This document shows positions 10,125-21,599 of a DNA stretch of 64,000 bases, piece after piece. A model generated the notes under the pieces. That model saw only the letters and a program-made list of their open reading frames with translations. It made no database searches and was not told where the DNA came from. The DNA comes from Sarcocystis neurona (Eukaryota > Apicomplexa > Conoidasida > Eucoccidiorida > Sarcocystidae). The stretch covers positions 332,636 through 396,635 of the forward strand of contig KL647289.1 of the NCBI GenBank assembly GCA_000727475.1, given 5' to 3'. Made by a program: the position numbers and the translations under genes. Each line of letters begins with the position of its first letter. Positions within the stretch are counted from its first letter, which is position 1.

Positions 10125-10300
10125 AGAGGAACGCTCCGAGCACGGCAGCAACTGCAGCACCTCTCCGGCCGCCGAGAAGCCTCGGCCTCGCAGAAGCTGC
10201 AGCACGTGGGGAGGAGACAGCAGCAGAGAGAAAAGCTGCAGCGCGCAGTTTCTCGAAGACGCCGCCGCCGAGGAGACGCCCCCCCAAATCAGATCCACGC
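10125..10300 (-). CDS. Candidate downstream exon of the 13.2 kb minus gene
   Basis: In the same frame as the 13.2 kb ORF this stretch reads CALQLFSLLLSPPHVLQLL, GRGFSAAGEVLQLL and SERSSLEAVCMRVCVKFL, an alpha-helical repeat-like sequence with no simple repeats, followed by a possible donor GTTCCTTC or stop further on. It is separated from the main exon by about 800 bases of microsatellite, consistent with an intron. Splice boundaries are not certain. Confidence 0.35.
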
Positions 10301-10319
10301 ACATCAAAAGTCCTCCACG

Positions 10320-10420
10320 AAAACACGGAGACACGGAGACGGGGAGACACGGAGACGGGGAGACGGGGAGAGGCGGTATGAGACAGAGACAGGAAGACAG
10401 CGCGGAAGCGTAGAGACCCG
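10320..10420. repeat. ACGGAGAC octamer array
   Basis: ACACGGAGACACGGAGACGG units in tandem, same family as 1-240 and 46.81-47.20 kb. Confidence 0.85.
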
Positions 10421-10499
10421 GGCCTCGGTGGGGATAGCCAGATAGGGACGGAGACAAGCGTGTATCTTCATGTGTGGATATACAGAAAAAGAAAGACAG

Positions 10500-10683
10500 A
10501 AGTGCATACTTGCACGTGTGGATATATACATATATACACATATATATAGATATGCATATATATTTATTTATAGAGAGAGAGACGGAGACAGCAATGCGCA
10601 GCTGCATGTGTGGACAGAGAGAAGAAGACAGAGACAGAGACAGAGGAAGAAGTGCGGACCTGCACGTGCGGGCATGTATACAT

Positions 10684-10715
<32 letters not shown>

Positions 10716-10880
10716 GTATATGTATATATATGTATATATGTGTATATACATATATATACAGAGAGGGGGACAGAGAGGGAGATGAGAACGTTGTACAGAG
10801 AGAGAGGAATGTATGTGTGTGCGTCCTTGTATATGTGGGGGTGTATATGTGTATATATATGAGAGAGACAACAGCAAGAT
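10500..10880. repeat. TATATA/GTATATATG microsatellite block
   Basis: (TA)n, TATATG and GAGAGA arrays. The long minus ORF passes through it, but only as a read-through of an intron. Confidence 0.88.
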
Positions 10881-11102
10881 GACAACTTTGTTGTACAGAG
10901 AGGGGGAGGGGAGATAAAACGAAGACGGAGAACAGGCGGAGACCAGTGCTTCGCTTGAGGCATATTGACGTGTGGTGGGGGTTGACTGCATGCGCCTGTT
11001 TCTCCCTGCGACTGCCTGACCCCCCGCACTCTCCTCCTTGAGCTCGTCTGGGCTGCAGGAGAAGCAACAGCAGCAGCAGCAGCAATTTTTCCTTGGAGTC
11101 AC

Positions 11103-13229
11103 CTTTTCGTATGTAGGAAGCAGCACATCTGCAACGCAGAGCGCCGCGTCGACTGCGTCTTCGAGAGGCAGCGATGCACCGAAGAAGCTGCTGCTTCCTC
11201 GCTCCCCTGCCTCTCTCTTCTTCTGCTGCAGCCCTTCCGGTCGCTTCTGCTTCTGCTGCTCCTCCTGCTCCTGCTGCTGCTTCTGCGTGTGACGGGGAGG
11301 CTGTTGCAGCCCGGCCACTACCGCTGCTGCTGCTGCAGTGCGAAGTTCTTCGAAGAGAAGCCGTCGCACGGCCTGCAGCAGCAGCTGCTGCGCGGCGTCG
11401 ACCCAGCCGCCTGCAGCAGCTGCTCCTTGACCTGCTGCTGCCAACGCGTCTCCTCTTCTCCGCGCGCTGCCTCCTGCTGCTGCTGCTCCTGCGTGATGCG
11501 CTGCAGGTGGCGTCCTTCCTTCACTTGCTTTGAGAAGTTCTTCTTCCTCTTCCTCTGGATCCTCTTCGTCGCTGCTGCTGCACGCCGACCTCCTTCCCAT
11601 TTCTTGCTGCTCCCACCTGCGGTGCAGCTCAAATCCTTCCTCTTCCATCTCCACATCTTCTTCGTCGGCGTCTCCTTCCTCTGCCCCCCCCTTCTCCCCT
11701 CCATCCCCTACTGCTGCTGCTTCGCTTCCTGCTGCAAATGCTTCTCGCCCACCCCGCGCCGTGTCGCTCTTCTCTTGCTGCTGTTGCTGCTGCTGCTGTT
11801 GCTGCTCCAGCTGCTGCTCCACCTGCTGCTGCAGTTGCTCGAGCTCTGCGTCAACTTGGTCGAGCGCTGCTGAGAACGCGGTGTGAAAGTTGGCGTCTTC
11901 TTCGCAGTCCTCTGCTTCTCCGTCGCTGTTCGCCAACAGATTATCAATCGCCTCCTCTGCTGCTGCTGCTCCTTCTCCTCCTCCGCCCGCCTCAGCATGT
12001 GCTCTACTTCTCTCGGCTGCGCCAGCAGCTGTTTTTAAAAGCACGCGCTGCAGGACGGAAGTACCAAGAATTTCAAGAGACAGCAGCAGCACGTAGAAAG
12101 CATCTGCCAGCTGACTTTGCAGAAGTTCCTCTTCCTCTTTTCCCTCACTTTCTTCTCCTCCGCCTTCCTCTTCTTCTTTTGCGTTCTTGCTGCTGCACTT
12201 CGTCCTCTCCCACATCACTGCGTCCTGCTCCTGCTCTGCTGCGGGTGGGGCGGTCTGCTGCTGTTGCTGCAGGCAGTCTTCGCGCTTCCTGCGTTCTACT
12301 TCTCGTTTCTCTTCTGTTGCCGCATCACCTCCGTCTCCTTGTCTTCCTGCAGCAGCAGCAGCAACAGGACTACCCGCGTCAAACGGCGTTGCTGCTGCCA
12401 CTGTCGGGGTCGCTTCACCTGCTGCCTGCTGCTGCCCCTGCTCCTCCTCGCGCTTCTTCGACACAGAGACGCCCCCAACACCAGCAGTAGCCGCAGTTCT
12501 CTCTCCTTCGTATTCTCTGTTCCGGCTGCTGCCGCTGCTGCTGCTGCCGCTGCTGCTGCTGCTGGTGTCTCTGTTCCTGCTACTGCTGTTGCTGCTCCAG
12601 CGTCTGCCTGCGCGCAACAGCAGCTGCACCACCGCACGCACACACGGGTCTAACAAGCGAGCAAGTTTCTTCTTCTTCTTTTTCATCTGCAGCAAGGCAG
12701 GCCCAGCAGCAGCGCCGACAGCAGCGGCCTCTAGAGTAGCAGCAGCTGCTCCCGCTGCTGCAGCTGTTTCTTCTTCTTCATCTCCCCCAGCAAAGGCAGC
12801 AGGACTGCACCCGAGGGAGGCGCTGCTGCTGTCGCTGCTGCTGCGTAGAGCCTGGAGAAGCGTGTGCAGCACACACCGCAGAAATCGCAGACCCGCGCAG
12901 CTAAAGACGACTTGCCGGGACAGCAGCAAGCGACAAAGAAAGGCGGGACGCAGCGCGCCCAGCAGCTCCACGACGGAAGCAGCAACGGGGAAAAAAGGGT
13001 CGTCAGAGAGACCCGCGGAGGAGTGGGACGGGGCAGAGAGAGAGAGCTGTCCGCCCTGCGTGAGTAATACCGTGCAGCGCAGGAGGCCGTGGAACTTGCT
13101 GCGAGGCGAAGGACTACGTAGCAAAGTAAGCAGGGCTTGCAAGTCGTAGGAGGAGATAGAGGCGTGTGTCGCTGCTGTTGCTGCTGCTGTGGGCGTTGCA
13201 GCAGAAGAAAGACGTAATCGTTGTTTCAT
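11103..13229 (-). CDS. Long acidic helical-repeat protein, possibly neurochondrin-like or RIX1/PELP1-like
   Basis: ATG at 13229 (AAAATG context) opens about 709 codons to a plausible donor GTGACT at 11102. Residues about 28-115 form a helical block: YDLQALLTLLRSPSPRSKFH, GLLRCTVLLTQGG, FPVAASVVELLGALRPAFLC, LRFLRCVLHTLLQAL. A second helical part reads LLDPCVRAVVQLLLRAG and DAFYVLLLSLEILGTSVLQR. These are interrupted by Ala, Ser/Arg, Gln and strongly acidic runs (DEEDVEMEEEGFELH; EEDPEEEEEELL). The opening 'leucine-rich helix, S/KF-x-GLL, then LLxRLL' resembles the start of neurochondrin or the RIX1/PELP1 helical domain; this is a weak resemblance from memory. Beyond 11.1 kb the frame runs through microsatellite and is not coding until perhaps 10.30-10.12 kb. 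The insertions are homopolymeric amino-acid repeats typical of Eimeria. Confidence 0.6.
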
Positions 13230-14140
13230 TTTGACCGAGGCTTGCAGCAGCGCTGTGGAGTGAAGAACGTCTCGCTGTGAATTAGCCCCAGGACTGGAGC
13301 GTGTGGACGTGGAGGAGGCGGCGGCGACGCGTGGTGCGACAAAAGCAGAAAAGGAAAAGCGATTCTGCCGTCAGAAAGTTCATGCCACGTCTGGTCGATA
13401 AAGAAAGAAGTTTCTTCTGTCTACAACCTGGATAGCTGGTTCGAAAGGCACGCGTGGGATGTCAAGCAGGCTTTTCTTGCAGCAGAGACGAAATGAAGTT
13501 TCCTCCTCCTACGCAGTTCCGTCCATATTTGTCAGAATGCGCGCGAAGGTCGTCCCCGGAGCAGCGGATGGGGTGAGGAGGGTGAACGGCCGGGCGGTAT
13601 TTCGTCCTTCGGAATAACACGGACGGAATTTATTAAGTGAGTTCTACCTGTACAACTCGAGGCAGTAGTCCTTCACAACAAGTACCCTACCAACTACTGT
13701 AAAAGGATGTGTAGGTAGTGTATTTGTGGAGTTGATCACAAATGTGCCTATGCGAAGTCCTGCTCTGGAGGAACGAGTTCCCTAAAAAAGTGTAGCAGTC
13801 AGCTAAAATAAGGAATAGATGTATATATATGTCTGCGTGGCACCACTACATTTTGTGCGGCCCAATTTTCTCGTGAGTATACGCGGGGCGTAGACGACGG
13901 GCTACGAGCATCGACTTTTGTGTCCCTACGACGTGATACGCCACGGAAACATGACAAAGCAGGTGTTGGAAAGATCTCGATTTCCTTCTGCAAGGCAAGA
14001 AAAAGGTCGGCTGAGCCGCTATTTTGGGGAAATTGAGGCATGACCGTTGACAGTCAAGTGGCTGCACGTTGGCGATAGTTACGCCGGTACGGCCGCATGT
14101 GCGTGAAAAATTTTCTCCACTGCATGTCGGTGTGTTTTCA
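13230..14140. other. Repeat-poor stretch, no gene seen
   Basis: Start of the large repeat-poor block. It should hold the promoter and 5' leader of the minus gene starting at 13229. Only short ORFs; none has convincing codon use. Confidence 0.5.
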
Positions 14141-14147
14141 AGGCATT

Positions 14148-14160
14148 GGGGGGGGGGGGG
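14148..14160 (+). repeat. G13 homopolymer
   Basis: Thirteen consecutive G between CATT and CAAAGG. Length is likely unreliable in any assembly. Confidence 0.95.
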
Positions 14161-14222
14161 CAAAGGGAAGCAAATTAATCTGTAGACATGCGTCCGGTGG
14201 TCCAAAGGTGATGTTTTACCTG

Positions 14223-14350
14223 CTACTGTTTTGCTGTATTGTGGACCGCGCGCTCATGCATCAAAAGTTGATCGAAACTGCTATACTGGTCTCTTCTCGC
14301 TGTCGCGTCCGCGGGCAAAACTGCAGCTGCCGCCAGAATTCTGTTCTCCG
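14223..14350 (-). CDS. Candidate exon
   Basis: Acceptor CTCGTATGTGTGCAG precedes 128 bases reading ENRILAAAAVLPADATARRD and SSFDQLLMHERAVHNTAKQ, then TAG with a donor-like GTAAAA just beyond. GC-rich third positions in the first half. No partner exon identified, no family. Confidence 0.28.
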
Positions 14351-14419
14351 CTGCACACATACGAGCGCGATATTTCCATCCTATTTGTCGTTTGAAGCAG
14401 GCGCAGTCTAGAGCACAAG

Positions 14420-17000
14420 CGCGATAGGCGCTGGAGGCGGCAAGAACGTAAGAGCGTCGACAACGCCGGATGACATACACAGGAAAATCGATATAGATCA
14501 TACAGATGAAACTGTACTACACGCCTTGCTCTAGGCGGAGGCTACGGATGGAAAAATTGGTAGGCACTCATTTGAAGAGGGGAAAGAGACTGCATGTGAA
14601 GTAAACGACACTCAAAGGAAAGCGTCGCTGCTGCAGTGCCTGGATACCGGGACTGGTGCAGCAGGTCTCGAATACGAACAGTCTTTCTATATATCATCGC
14701 CAGGACAATGCGGTTGCCTTAAACACCGGGACCACCACCCGTAAGAAGGCGGACCGTTTCGAGAAGTAAACCGTTGGTTGCGACAGGAGGAGGACATACT
14801 GTAGGAATTTCTCCTGAGTCCCGCGTGAGGGCTACTCAGCGAAAATCCGCAGCACTACGTTGCCGGACACCTCAAATCCGCCGCCGGAACACGCGAGGCG
14901 TTCGCCGCGTTGCTGAGGAGGTGTCGTATAATTAAAAACAGTTTCTCCAGCGAATTCTCAGTGTATGTCCACTGACCGAGCACTGCAGCATTCCACCACA
15001 CTGCTGCGTTGCAAATCCTGATAAGTGATAGCTGTCCAACTTTTCTGTGGCGTGGAAACGCTGGTGTTGCAGTGTCCTAGGAGCACGTGTATTGCATTTG
15101 CAAATAATTAGCTGTTTACTGGGTTGACCCCACAACTATCACACAGAAGGGTCGTGGTCTGTTGTCGTACCACAACAAGAGGAAAAATTCTTCGTGGAAT
15201 GACCGTGGCTTGTGCAGTCCCTGCATCTTGCATATAGTAGCCAAGGAGCTGCAGTGTTTGGATGTCTCAGACTTCTGGTGCCAAGCGCGCCACCATTCGC
15301 ATTTTGAGTAACGTGGACTCGGGTGTTGCTAGAATAAGTGAAGCAACGACAATAGGAGGTCCTGCAACGCACTGAAACACAATCTCGGAAAATCAGTCCC
15401 CCGCTATAGTTACGTTTATGCAGGGGCACGTGTACACGTTTACATTTCCACCGGACCACGCCTACGCTGAGTTTTCACGGATCTACATGGCGCCACAAAG
15501 ACGGTTGCACCAATCACGCTACATAGATGGTACGGCACTGCATCCGTGTAAGCAAACACACGCAAAACAACACAGCATTTTCCGTGGAGGATGCTGGCGC
15601 CCTTGGCGCCAGTAGCTGGCAACATTTAAATACTGCATCTCCTTGACTATTGCACGGGTAGGCACGCACCTACCTAAAGCTGTGTAGACGTGTGTATGTG
15701 TGTGTGTGTACATATATATATATATATATACGCGCACACTCACAAGCAGGGTACCTTTTACTCAGTCGTATGACACGTATTTATTCATGGATTCGCTTCA
15801 GTACAAATAAGCTTTCTTCGCCGGTTCTAGTCGTGATTCTGAGCGTCCGACTGATGCCAACGCGTGTTCCAGCCCGTGCGGACGGAACGTCCACATTCCT
15901 GTCGCAATCCTTTTACGCAAAAGACGTATTGACCAATATTTTCCTTCTATCAATAACAACGCAGTTACACGGAAAACATATCGACCCACATTTTTCTCCT
16001 GCCAGTAGCAGTTCAGTAACAGTTTCAGTTCCCCAGACGGTCCTCATATTGTTCGGATACGAGCAGCGGCTTGACAGCGGATGTACCAGCGAGAACTGTG
16101 TCACTCATGTGTTGACGTTCTACGCACACACGTGCGTCGGCCGACAATAAGTTCACCTACACATTGAAATTCGCATGTTCAAGCGTGTGGACATATTTAA
16201 ATGACCAGACACTTTTATGTATGTCAAGATTTGTACATATATATATTAAGGCGGACTCATGTACGTGCGCGCAACTCTACGTAGACGTATGCCATTGATT
16301 CTACCAACTGTCCACCGAATCCGTTGAATCACAGTCTATTTTGGTGTGAGGTTGATCTTCAGTTAGAAGTAGGCGTCAACGCTGTCATTCTCTTACTTTG
16401 CAACACAGTTTCACCAAGGCAGCAACGACGAACCGTTGCACTCTTTCATCGGCGAGCAACCGTAGCAGCAGATGGCCAGTGGCGGCCAGCATTCTTCTTC
16501 AGGCGTACTGTGAAGGGATTTTCGTCGCTCAGATACGCAGACGTTGGGCGACAAGAAATAGTGTGGCGGTGGCAAGCTCTACTTTTTGTTCCTTCAGTCG
16601 CAGGTGTTGCATAACGTCAGCTGCATTTCTGGTCCGGGTGCTGCCGTAACTCCCTTGTTACACGCCGAAAAACATACGTTTACACGCCTAGGTACACCAG
16701 TATGCCTAGACCTACAGTGGAGCTGTTTGTCATAGGGGTTTCTGTCTGCCTGTGCGTGTTCGAATGACGTGTAGCAGCAGGCGATACGGCACCTGCTACC
16801 CACATTCAGGTCTACATCTATTTCTGTGTCGCACATATATATGCGAGTATATTTTGCAACCCCCCGCGATGCAACAGGTACAGGTGTACGTGCTTAGACA
16901 TACACATGTGTACATATGTGCTTGTCGTACGTGTTCAGTCAGTGATAGCAGGTAAGACATAGAAGGTATCCTCGGGAGCTCTTCACGAGGAAGGAGTACC
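14420..17000. other. Repeat-poor stretch, no gene seen
   Basis: About 2.6 kb of mixed sequence near 48 percent GC with short ORFs only. I looked for acceptor/donor-bounded segments with GC-rich third positions and found none I would defend. A short TATATA run lies at 15715-15730. Confidence 0.45.
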
Positions 17001-17035
17001 AGACTAATTCACTTTGACTGCCACGCCACCGGCAG

Positions 17036-17300
17036 TCGCGGAAGTGACCAGCAGGAAAGACGAGCGCAAGAGAGCGGCAAAAGCATCAGCGACGGGGGGC
17101 GGTCGGAGGTAGGACAGCCGACGGCTGGAACGGCGAAGAAGACACCAGCGGCAGCACCAGGTGACAGCGGTGGACAAGACAAGTGGGTGAATGCACCAGA
17201 AGCGACACCAGAAGTCGGCAACGGCTGCAGACGAAGACGACAGCAGCGACGGGAAACACAGTCAGCGGTAGAACAGCCAGAGGCAAGCGCGAATAGCAAC
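17036..17300 (+). CDS. Candidate Ala/Pro/Arg-rich exon with frame break at a G6 run
   Basis: After an AG at 17035 the frame reads VAEVTSRKDERKRAAKASAT up to a run of six G (17094-17099). Read straight on, it stops at once; read in the next frame it continues coding-like, GQPTAGTAKKTPAAAPGDSG, then WVNAPEATPEVGNGCRRRRQ and SAVEQPEASANSNR to a donor-like GGTAGG. One missing G would join both halves. An intron is the alternative. No family recognised. Confidence 0.33.
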
Positions 17301-17439
17301 AGGGTAGGGCTTGAACATCAGGTAGGAGGGAAAGAAGTCTTTGATGCCTGCGTCTTTTTTTGCTGCACATGTGCCATCCTTGTTAATCCAAGAAGTCTAC
17401 AATAATCGCCAGCAGGTCTGAGTTGTCCTTTCAGGTATA

Positions 17440-17810
17440 ACGGGCAGCACAGCTAAGTGTAGTTATTAATCTACGCGAAGGAGTGTCTGGTGGGCAGAAA
17501 CGGTTGGCAGCTGCACACGTGGGTGAAGCCACCATATAAACATGCGAGAACAGGCGAAGCACATAGAAACAACACGCAGGAAGAATTGGCACGGGGAGGA
17601 AGAAGCGGTAGTAGCAGGTGATGGCGCCGAAAGCACGTGGCGGCAGTAGGTAGTGCTGGTGAAAATAATCGATTAAAGCCCGAGTGAGCAACAGTACATG
17701 AACAAAGACAGCCAAAAGCAGCAAAGAATGCGGCGGTTTAAAGCAGCAGCCGCAGCCGCAGCCGCAGCAGCACTAACACAAGGAGTGCTGGAAGCCTGAG
17801 TGAGGTGCTG
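17440..17810. other. GCAG-rich stretch, undecided
   Basis: Plus strand is rich in AGCAGCC/GCAGCCGCAG with several in-frame stops in all frames; could be decayed coding sequence or intron of the neighbouring candidate. Confidence 0.35.
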
Positions 17811-17821
17811 AAGCAGTAATC

Positions 17822-18019
17822 CTAATTTCCCCAGAGGAGATACGACCATTCGTAAGACAGCAGAAGTTGCTTCAGCTGGACGCTTGTACGTCGTCGGCTG
17901 CTGGGTGCGCTTGTTTCTTCACTAGTTTCCTGCAGACACTGGACTCTGGCGTTGCTGCTCCAGCCGCGTGCGCCGTTGTTAGAACCGCTGCCGTTGCTCG
18001 GGCCGCTGCCGTTGCTCAT
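17822..18019 (-). CDS. Candidate small Ser/Gly/Asn-rich C-terminal ORF
   Basis: From ATG 18019 the frame reads MSNGSGPSNGSGSNNGARGW, then VQCLQETSEETSAPSSRRRT and VQLKQLLLSYEWSYLLWGN to TAG, 65 residues with GC-rich third positions. The frame is open upstream without an ATG, and an AG (GAATTCGCAG) just upstream could be the acceptor of an internal exon, so this may be only the last exon. Divergent from the Alba gene 690 bases away. Confidence 0.38.
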   Translation of the reverse strand: MSNGSGPSNGSGSNNGARGWSSNARVQCLQETSEETSAPSSRRRTSVQLKQLLLSYEWSYLLWGN

Positions 18020-18704
18020 CTTTCTCGGTAGCTGCTGCGAATTCTCCCCGACTGCGGACACTCTTGGTAATACTCCTGTACAACCTCCCTGCCGCGTAAC
18101 TCTGCTGGGTCTGAGGCTGCCGTTGGTGGCGGTTCTCTTCTCTTGCCTGCGTTACTGCAGCCGATGTCCTTTCGAGCGCTTCCACTGGTGGTAGTGGCGC
18201 TTACCGTAGTGGTGTTACTGGTGCTGCTCGCTCGCCAGCAGGACAACGGCGGTCCTTCTGCCTCCTTTGTCCTGCTGCTGTTCTGCTGTTGCATGTGTCT
18301 CTCTCCGCTTCGCTGCCGGAATAGCACCTGCTTGCCCACAGGTTCGTGATCCGAACTCTGCCGGGGTCGGTTTGACAGCGCGACAACGAAAGGGAGGCTT
18401 CTGTTGTAGCCACGATACCCTCCTTGTGTTCCTTGTATAGTGTTTTTCTGTATTCATCACTGTTTGTACTCCTGAATTCCGTTTTCTTCGTAATTATCTT
18501 ATATTCGGTCACCGCGCGTGCTCGTCCAGGCCGGCTGGAGCGAAAGTCCTGTCATCCGCGCGCGTCAGTCGTAACATTTTCGGCGTCCCAATTGCGCGTC
18601 TATATTTTTTGTCTGATTTTCAACAAGTATTGTGTCGCGTCCCCACTTTTTAAAAAGTGTTTTTGGATATTTGTTTTGTAGTAGGTGTACTTTGAATTGA
18701 CGAT

Positions 18705-21598
18705 ATGGATCTCAACAACTGCAACAACGCCAACGCCGCCTCCGGGAACGCGACTCAGCAGTTCCCCCCCGCCGCAGAAGCCGCCTCCACGGCTGAAAGC
18801 AGCCAGGCTGCAGCTGCATCACGGCCAGAAAACTCCGTTCTCGTGAGTCGAAAATATTATTTCCGTCTTTCCACGTAAAAGCCACGTCTACGAGTGCGGC
18901 AGATGAAATTTCTCGTGTTCCCCACGGTGTCCGCCTTGCGGCATGTGCGAGGCTTGCGGCAGTCCGTTGCGTACTAGCGTCGTGCGTGCGTGGAATCATC
19001 GTTTTTCCTGTTGTGTACAAGATGGTGCATTTTCCTCCTTAGTTCCGCATAGAGCTGAACGGTAGGGGTGTTACCATGTACGGATTACGCACGGCACTAC
19101 TAAATGTAGAGCGCGCCTTACGTGTGCGAACGCACGTGAGGGAGGCGGACGGAGAGTGTCTGTGCTAAAACGGGTCGCAAACGGCCGAAAGTGTGCGTGA
19201 CCGTTTACGCGGAATTACGATAGAGACGACATATTTGAGTGCAGCGACTGAGATACGTGGATATACATTTTCTGCGTGCACTGCGGATGGAGCAGCCGTT
19301 CCTTGGCGATTCGGCGCCGTCTTGCGCATGAGGGCAGCTAGAGTCCTTAGTCCCTACTCTTTCTGTAGGTTTCTCCGCCTGGGGTGTGGCGTTTCTTGAC
19401 GTGATAAGGTGCTCCCCTTTTCCCCGTTATTGGCTGTTGGCTGTTGAAAATGACTCAATCTTGAACTTATTCCTCGCTGCATCACGTGCACCGGTCGGCA
19501 CCTACCAAATCGTCGTGTTTTAAGCATCCTTTCTCGCTTCACAAGTACGTAGTGAAGCTCTGCGCCTGAGAACGGAGGGTTCGAAAGTTCCTAGCGTGAA
19601 GGACAAGGATGTTGTACGGCTGTGGGGTACAAGAAATGAGTGTAATTGTCACTGCAGCGGCGGCATTTACTGCTCGTGCCCTGTCGCGCTATGCGAATGA
19701 ATAGCGTGCCCGAGTTACTTCAGCGAAAGCATCGTTGCTGGTAGAGCTGGGCAGGAACCGCCCGGTACGCTGTGTTAAGTGTAAAAGTTGTGCCGTAACA
19801 CACTCGCGTTCCTGCCGTTGCTATGCGCAGATACACACACACGGCATCCGTAGTCGGGCGCCCGAGTGTCGATAGCTTTGCACCTCCGTTCTCTCGTTTC
19901 GCCCCTACGCTGCCTGTGATGCCGGGGCGTCCTTGACCTTCGTGTGGTATTAACACGTGTAGGTGTAAAGTTCCTCACAGCTGCATATAGTGGTGCACAC
20001 GCATCAGACCATGCCGCCTACATCTTCGTTCTCTCACTTGCCCGTACAGATGTAGTCATACGTCGGGCCATGTACGTTACGCCGCGTTCCCGGCTTCGCG
20101 GGGGAGCTGCGGAGGCAACCGTGGAATGCGACGTCCCTTGCGTGTTGCGGCACTCAAGGCGAAGGCGGGGGAGCGCGGCTTCATGTAGAGTTCTGCGCTG
20201 TACTGCGATTTTTCTGCTTGGATAGTTGTGTGAGGCCGAACGAGGGAACCGAAATGATCGCTTGTTTTATCTCGGTTCACGGCAGCGCCTCTGCTGCACC
20301 TCCCGTGTGTAGAGGTTGTGAGTAGGGGCTTGTCAGTGCTACGGCGGGGGCCTCTCCACGCGTATTCAGCGCACGTAATTCTTGTCGAGTTTTGGTTGTC
20401 ATGGCATTGTGACGTGTGCGCTCTCGAACGTCAACTTTCCAAGCTTCGAAAGTCGGAGTTAGTGCGAGGTTTGTGGCCTGCGCGCAGTTGGTTCACGCGC
20501 ACCGGCCAGTTATATATGTTGTCGGCGAGGAAGTGGGTGCGCACCTGCATGGTACTTCTCTATTCGTTTGTTCTGCTACGCACAGGTTTCAATGAACAAC
20601 ATTCCGATTTTCTACGCAAGAATCGGAAGGCGAATGCTGACGGGGCATGGTGACGAAAAGCCTGGATTCAATGAAGTTATCTTCACCGGTACGTCTCTAT
20701 CTGCAGTGTACTGAAGCTCAGACATGTATTACTCTTATAGCGCATGGGCTTTCAAGGGTGCTGCGCCGCGGCTGAGTGTGGTGGCCGGCAAAAGTGTGAG
20801 CATGTTTTTGTGCTGACCGTGAACCGGGAGGAATACATGAAAGGTTGTGCACAAGTGTACAAAAGTGTATACGTAAATTGTCAGTGACGTTCACGACGGT
20901 AGAGGCGATGGATCTCGCACTTGTCTAATCTTGTCTGTCTGTGTCTGACTCGCGCATCCAGTGTACCCGAACTTGTGAAGCTCGCACCACTATTGTCTAC
21001 TCTGCATCTGTTTGTCAGCACGACGTCTTTTTTCCTGTCCGCTCTGGTCTGTCTATGGGCTATTTCGCTGACGGGGTCGCGTGCTGATCCAGAGTTTTTC
21101 GTCGTGTCTTGGCGTATATGTTGAACAAGGCGCGTACATGCGTGTCTGGTGCGTGTATAGCAGCTCCACTGTCGGGCAGCTGACAGCACATGAACGCGTG
21201 TTGCTCTACGCAGTAATAGTGTGCGTGGCGTCTGTCTGAGGACCATTTATCCGTTTTTTGCAGGCCTTGGTATGGCGACAAAGACCGCCATTGGCGCCGC
21301 GTCCCTGCTTGAAAGAGAAAATGCGGCACGGATCACACGGGTAGAGACGTCGTACTTCCCCTCCACACGGGCGTCTCCGAAGATGGTGCCAAAGATCACC
21401 ATCGTGTGCACAAAGACACATGAGTTCGTTGAACAGATTGCTCGTGAGAAGGCAGTCGCTGCTGAAAATGCGCGAGCGGCAGCTGCTGCTGCAGCGGAGG
21501 GCGGTGCTGCTGTGAACGCCGCAGGCGCGGGCGCGGCCGCGCTGGGTGCATCAGGTGTGGCCGGAGGCTTGGTGGCTGACGCTGTTGCAGCGGCATGA
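18705..21598 (+). CDS. Alba-domain DNA/RNA-binding protein
   Basis: Alba (Sac10b) proteins bind DNA and RNA; in Apicomplexa they act in translational control and subtelomeric chromatin (established for the family). Exon 1 18705-18842 starts MDLNNCNNANAASGN and ends at donor GTGAGT, phase 0. A short exon from 19043 (acceptor TTTTCCTCCTTAG) encodes FRIELNG, the first Alba strand. Exon 3 20586-20688 (acceptor CTACGCACAG, donor GTACGT) encodes VSMNNIPIFYARIGRRML and ends NEVIFTG. Exon 4 21264-21598 (acceptor CCGTTTTTTGCAG) encodes GLGMATKTAIGAASLLEREN, then VETSYFPSTRASPKMVPKIT and an Ala-rich tail to TGA. The 'IFTGLGMATKTAIGAASLL' and 'VPKITI' blocks fit the Alba core. Exons 3 and 4 join perfectly. 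Exon 2 ends in phase 1 with donor GTAGGG, whereas exon 3 needs phase 0; with a donor after AACGGTAGG the protein would read NGR-VSM but one G in GTAGGGG is then too many. Skipping exon 2 also keeps frame but loses strand 1. Confidence 0.82.
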
Positions 21599-21599
21599 T

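Noticed and set aside
9924..11100. C-terminal 390 codons of the 1101-codon minus ORF
   Set aside because: Passes through (TA)n and TATATG arrays giving Tyr/Ile/Ser strings; treated as intron read-through except the possible exon at 10.30-10.12 kb.
13436..13450. GGTTCGAAAGG as a tRNA B box
   Set aside because: Ends AGG rather than CC and no cloverleaf can be drawn around it.
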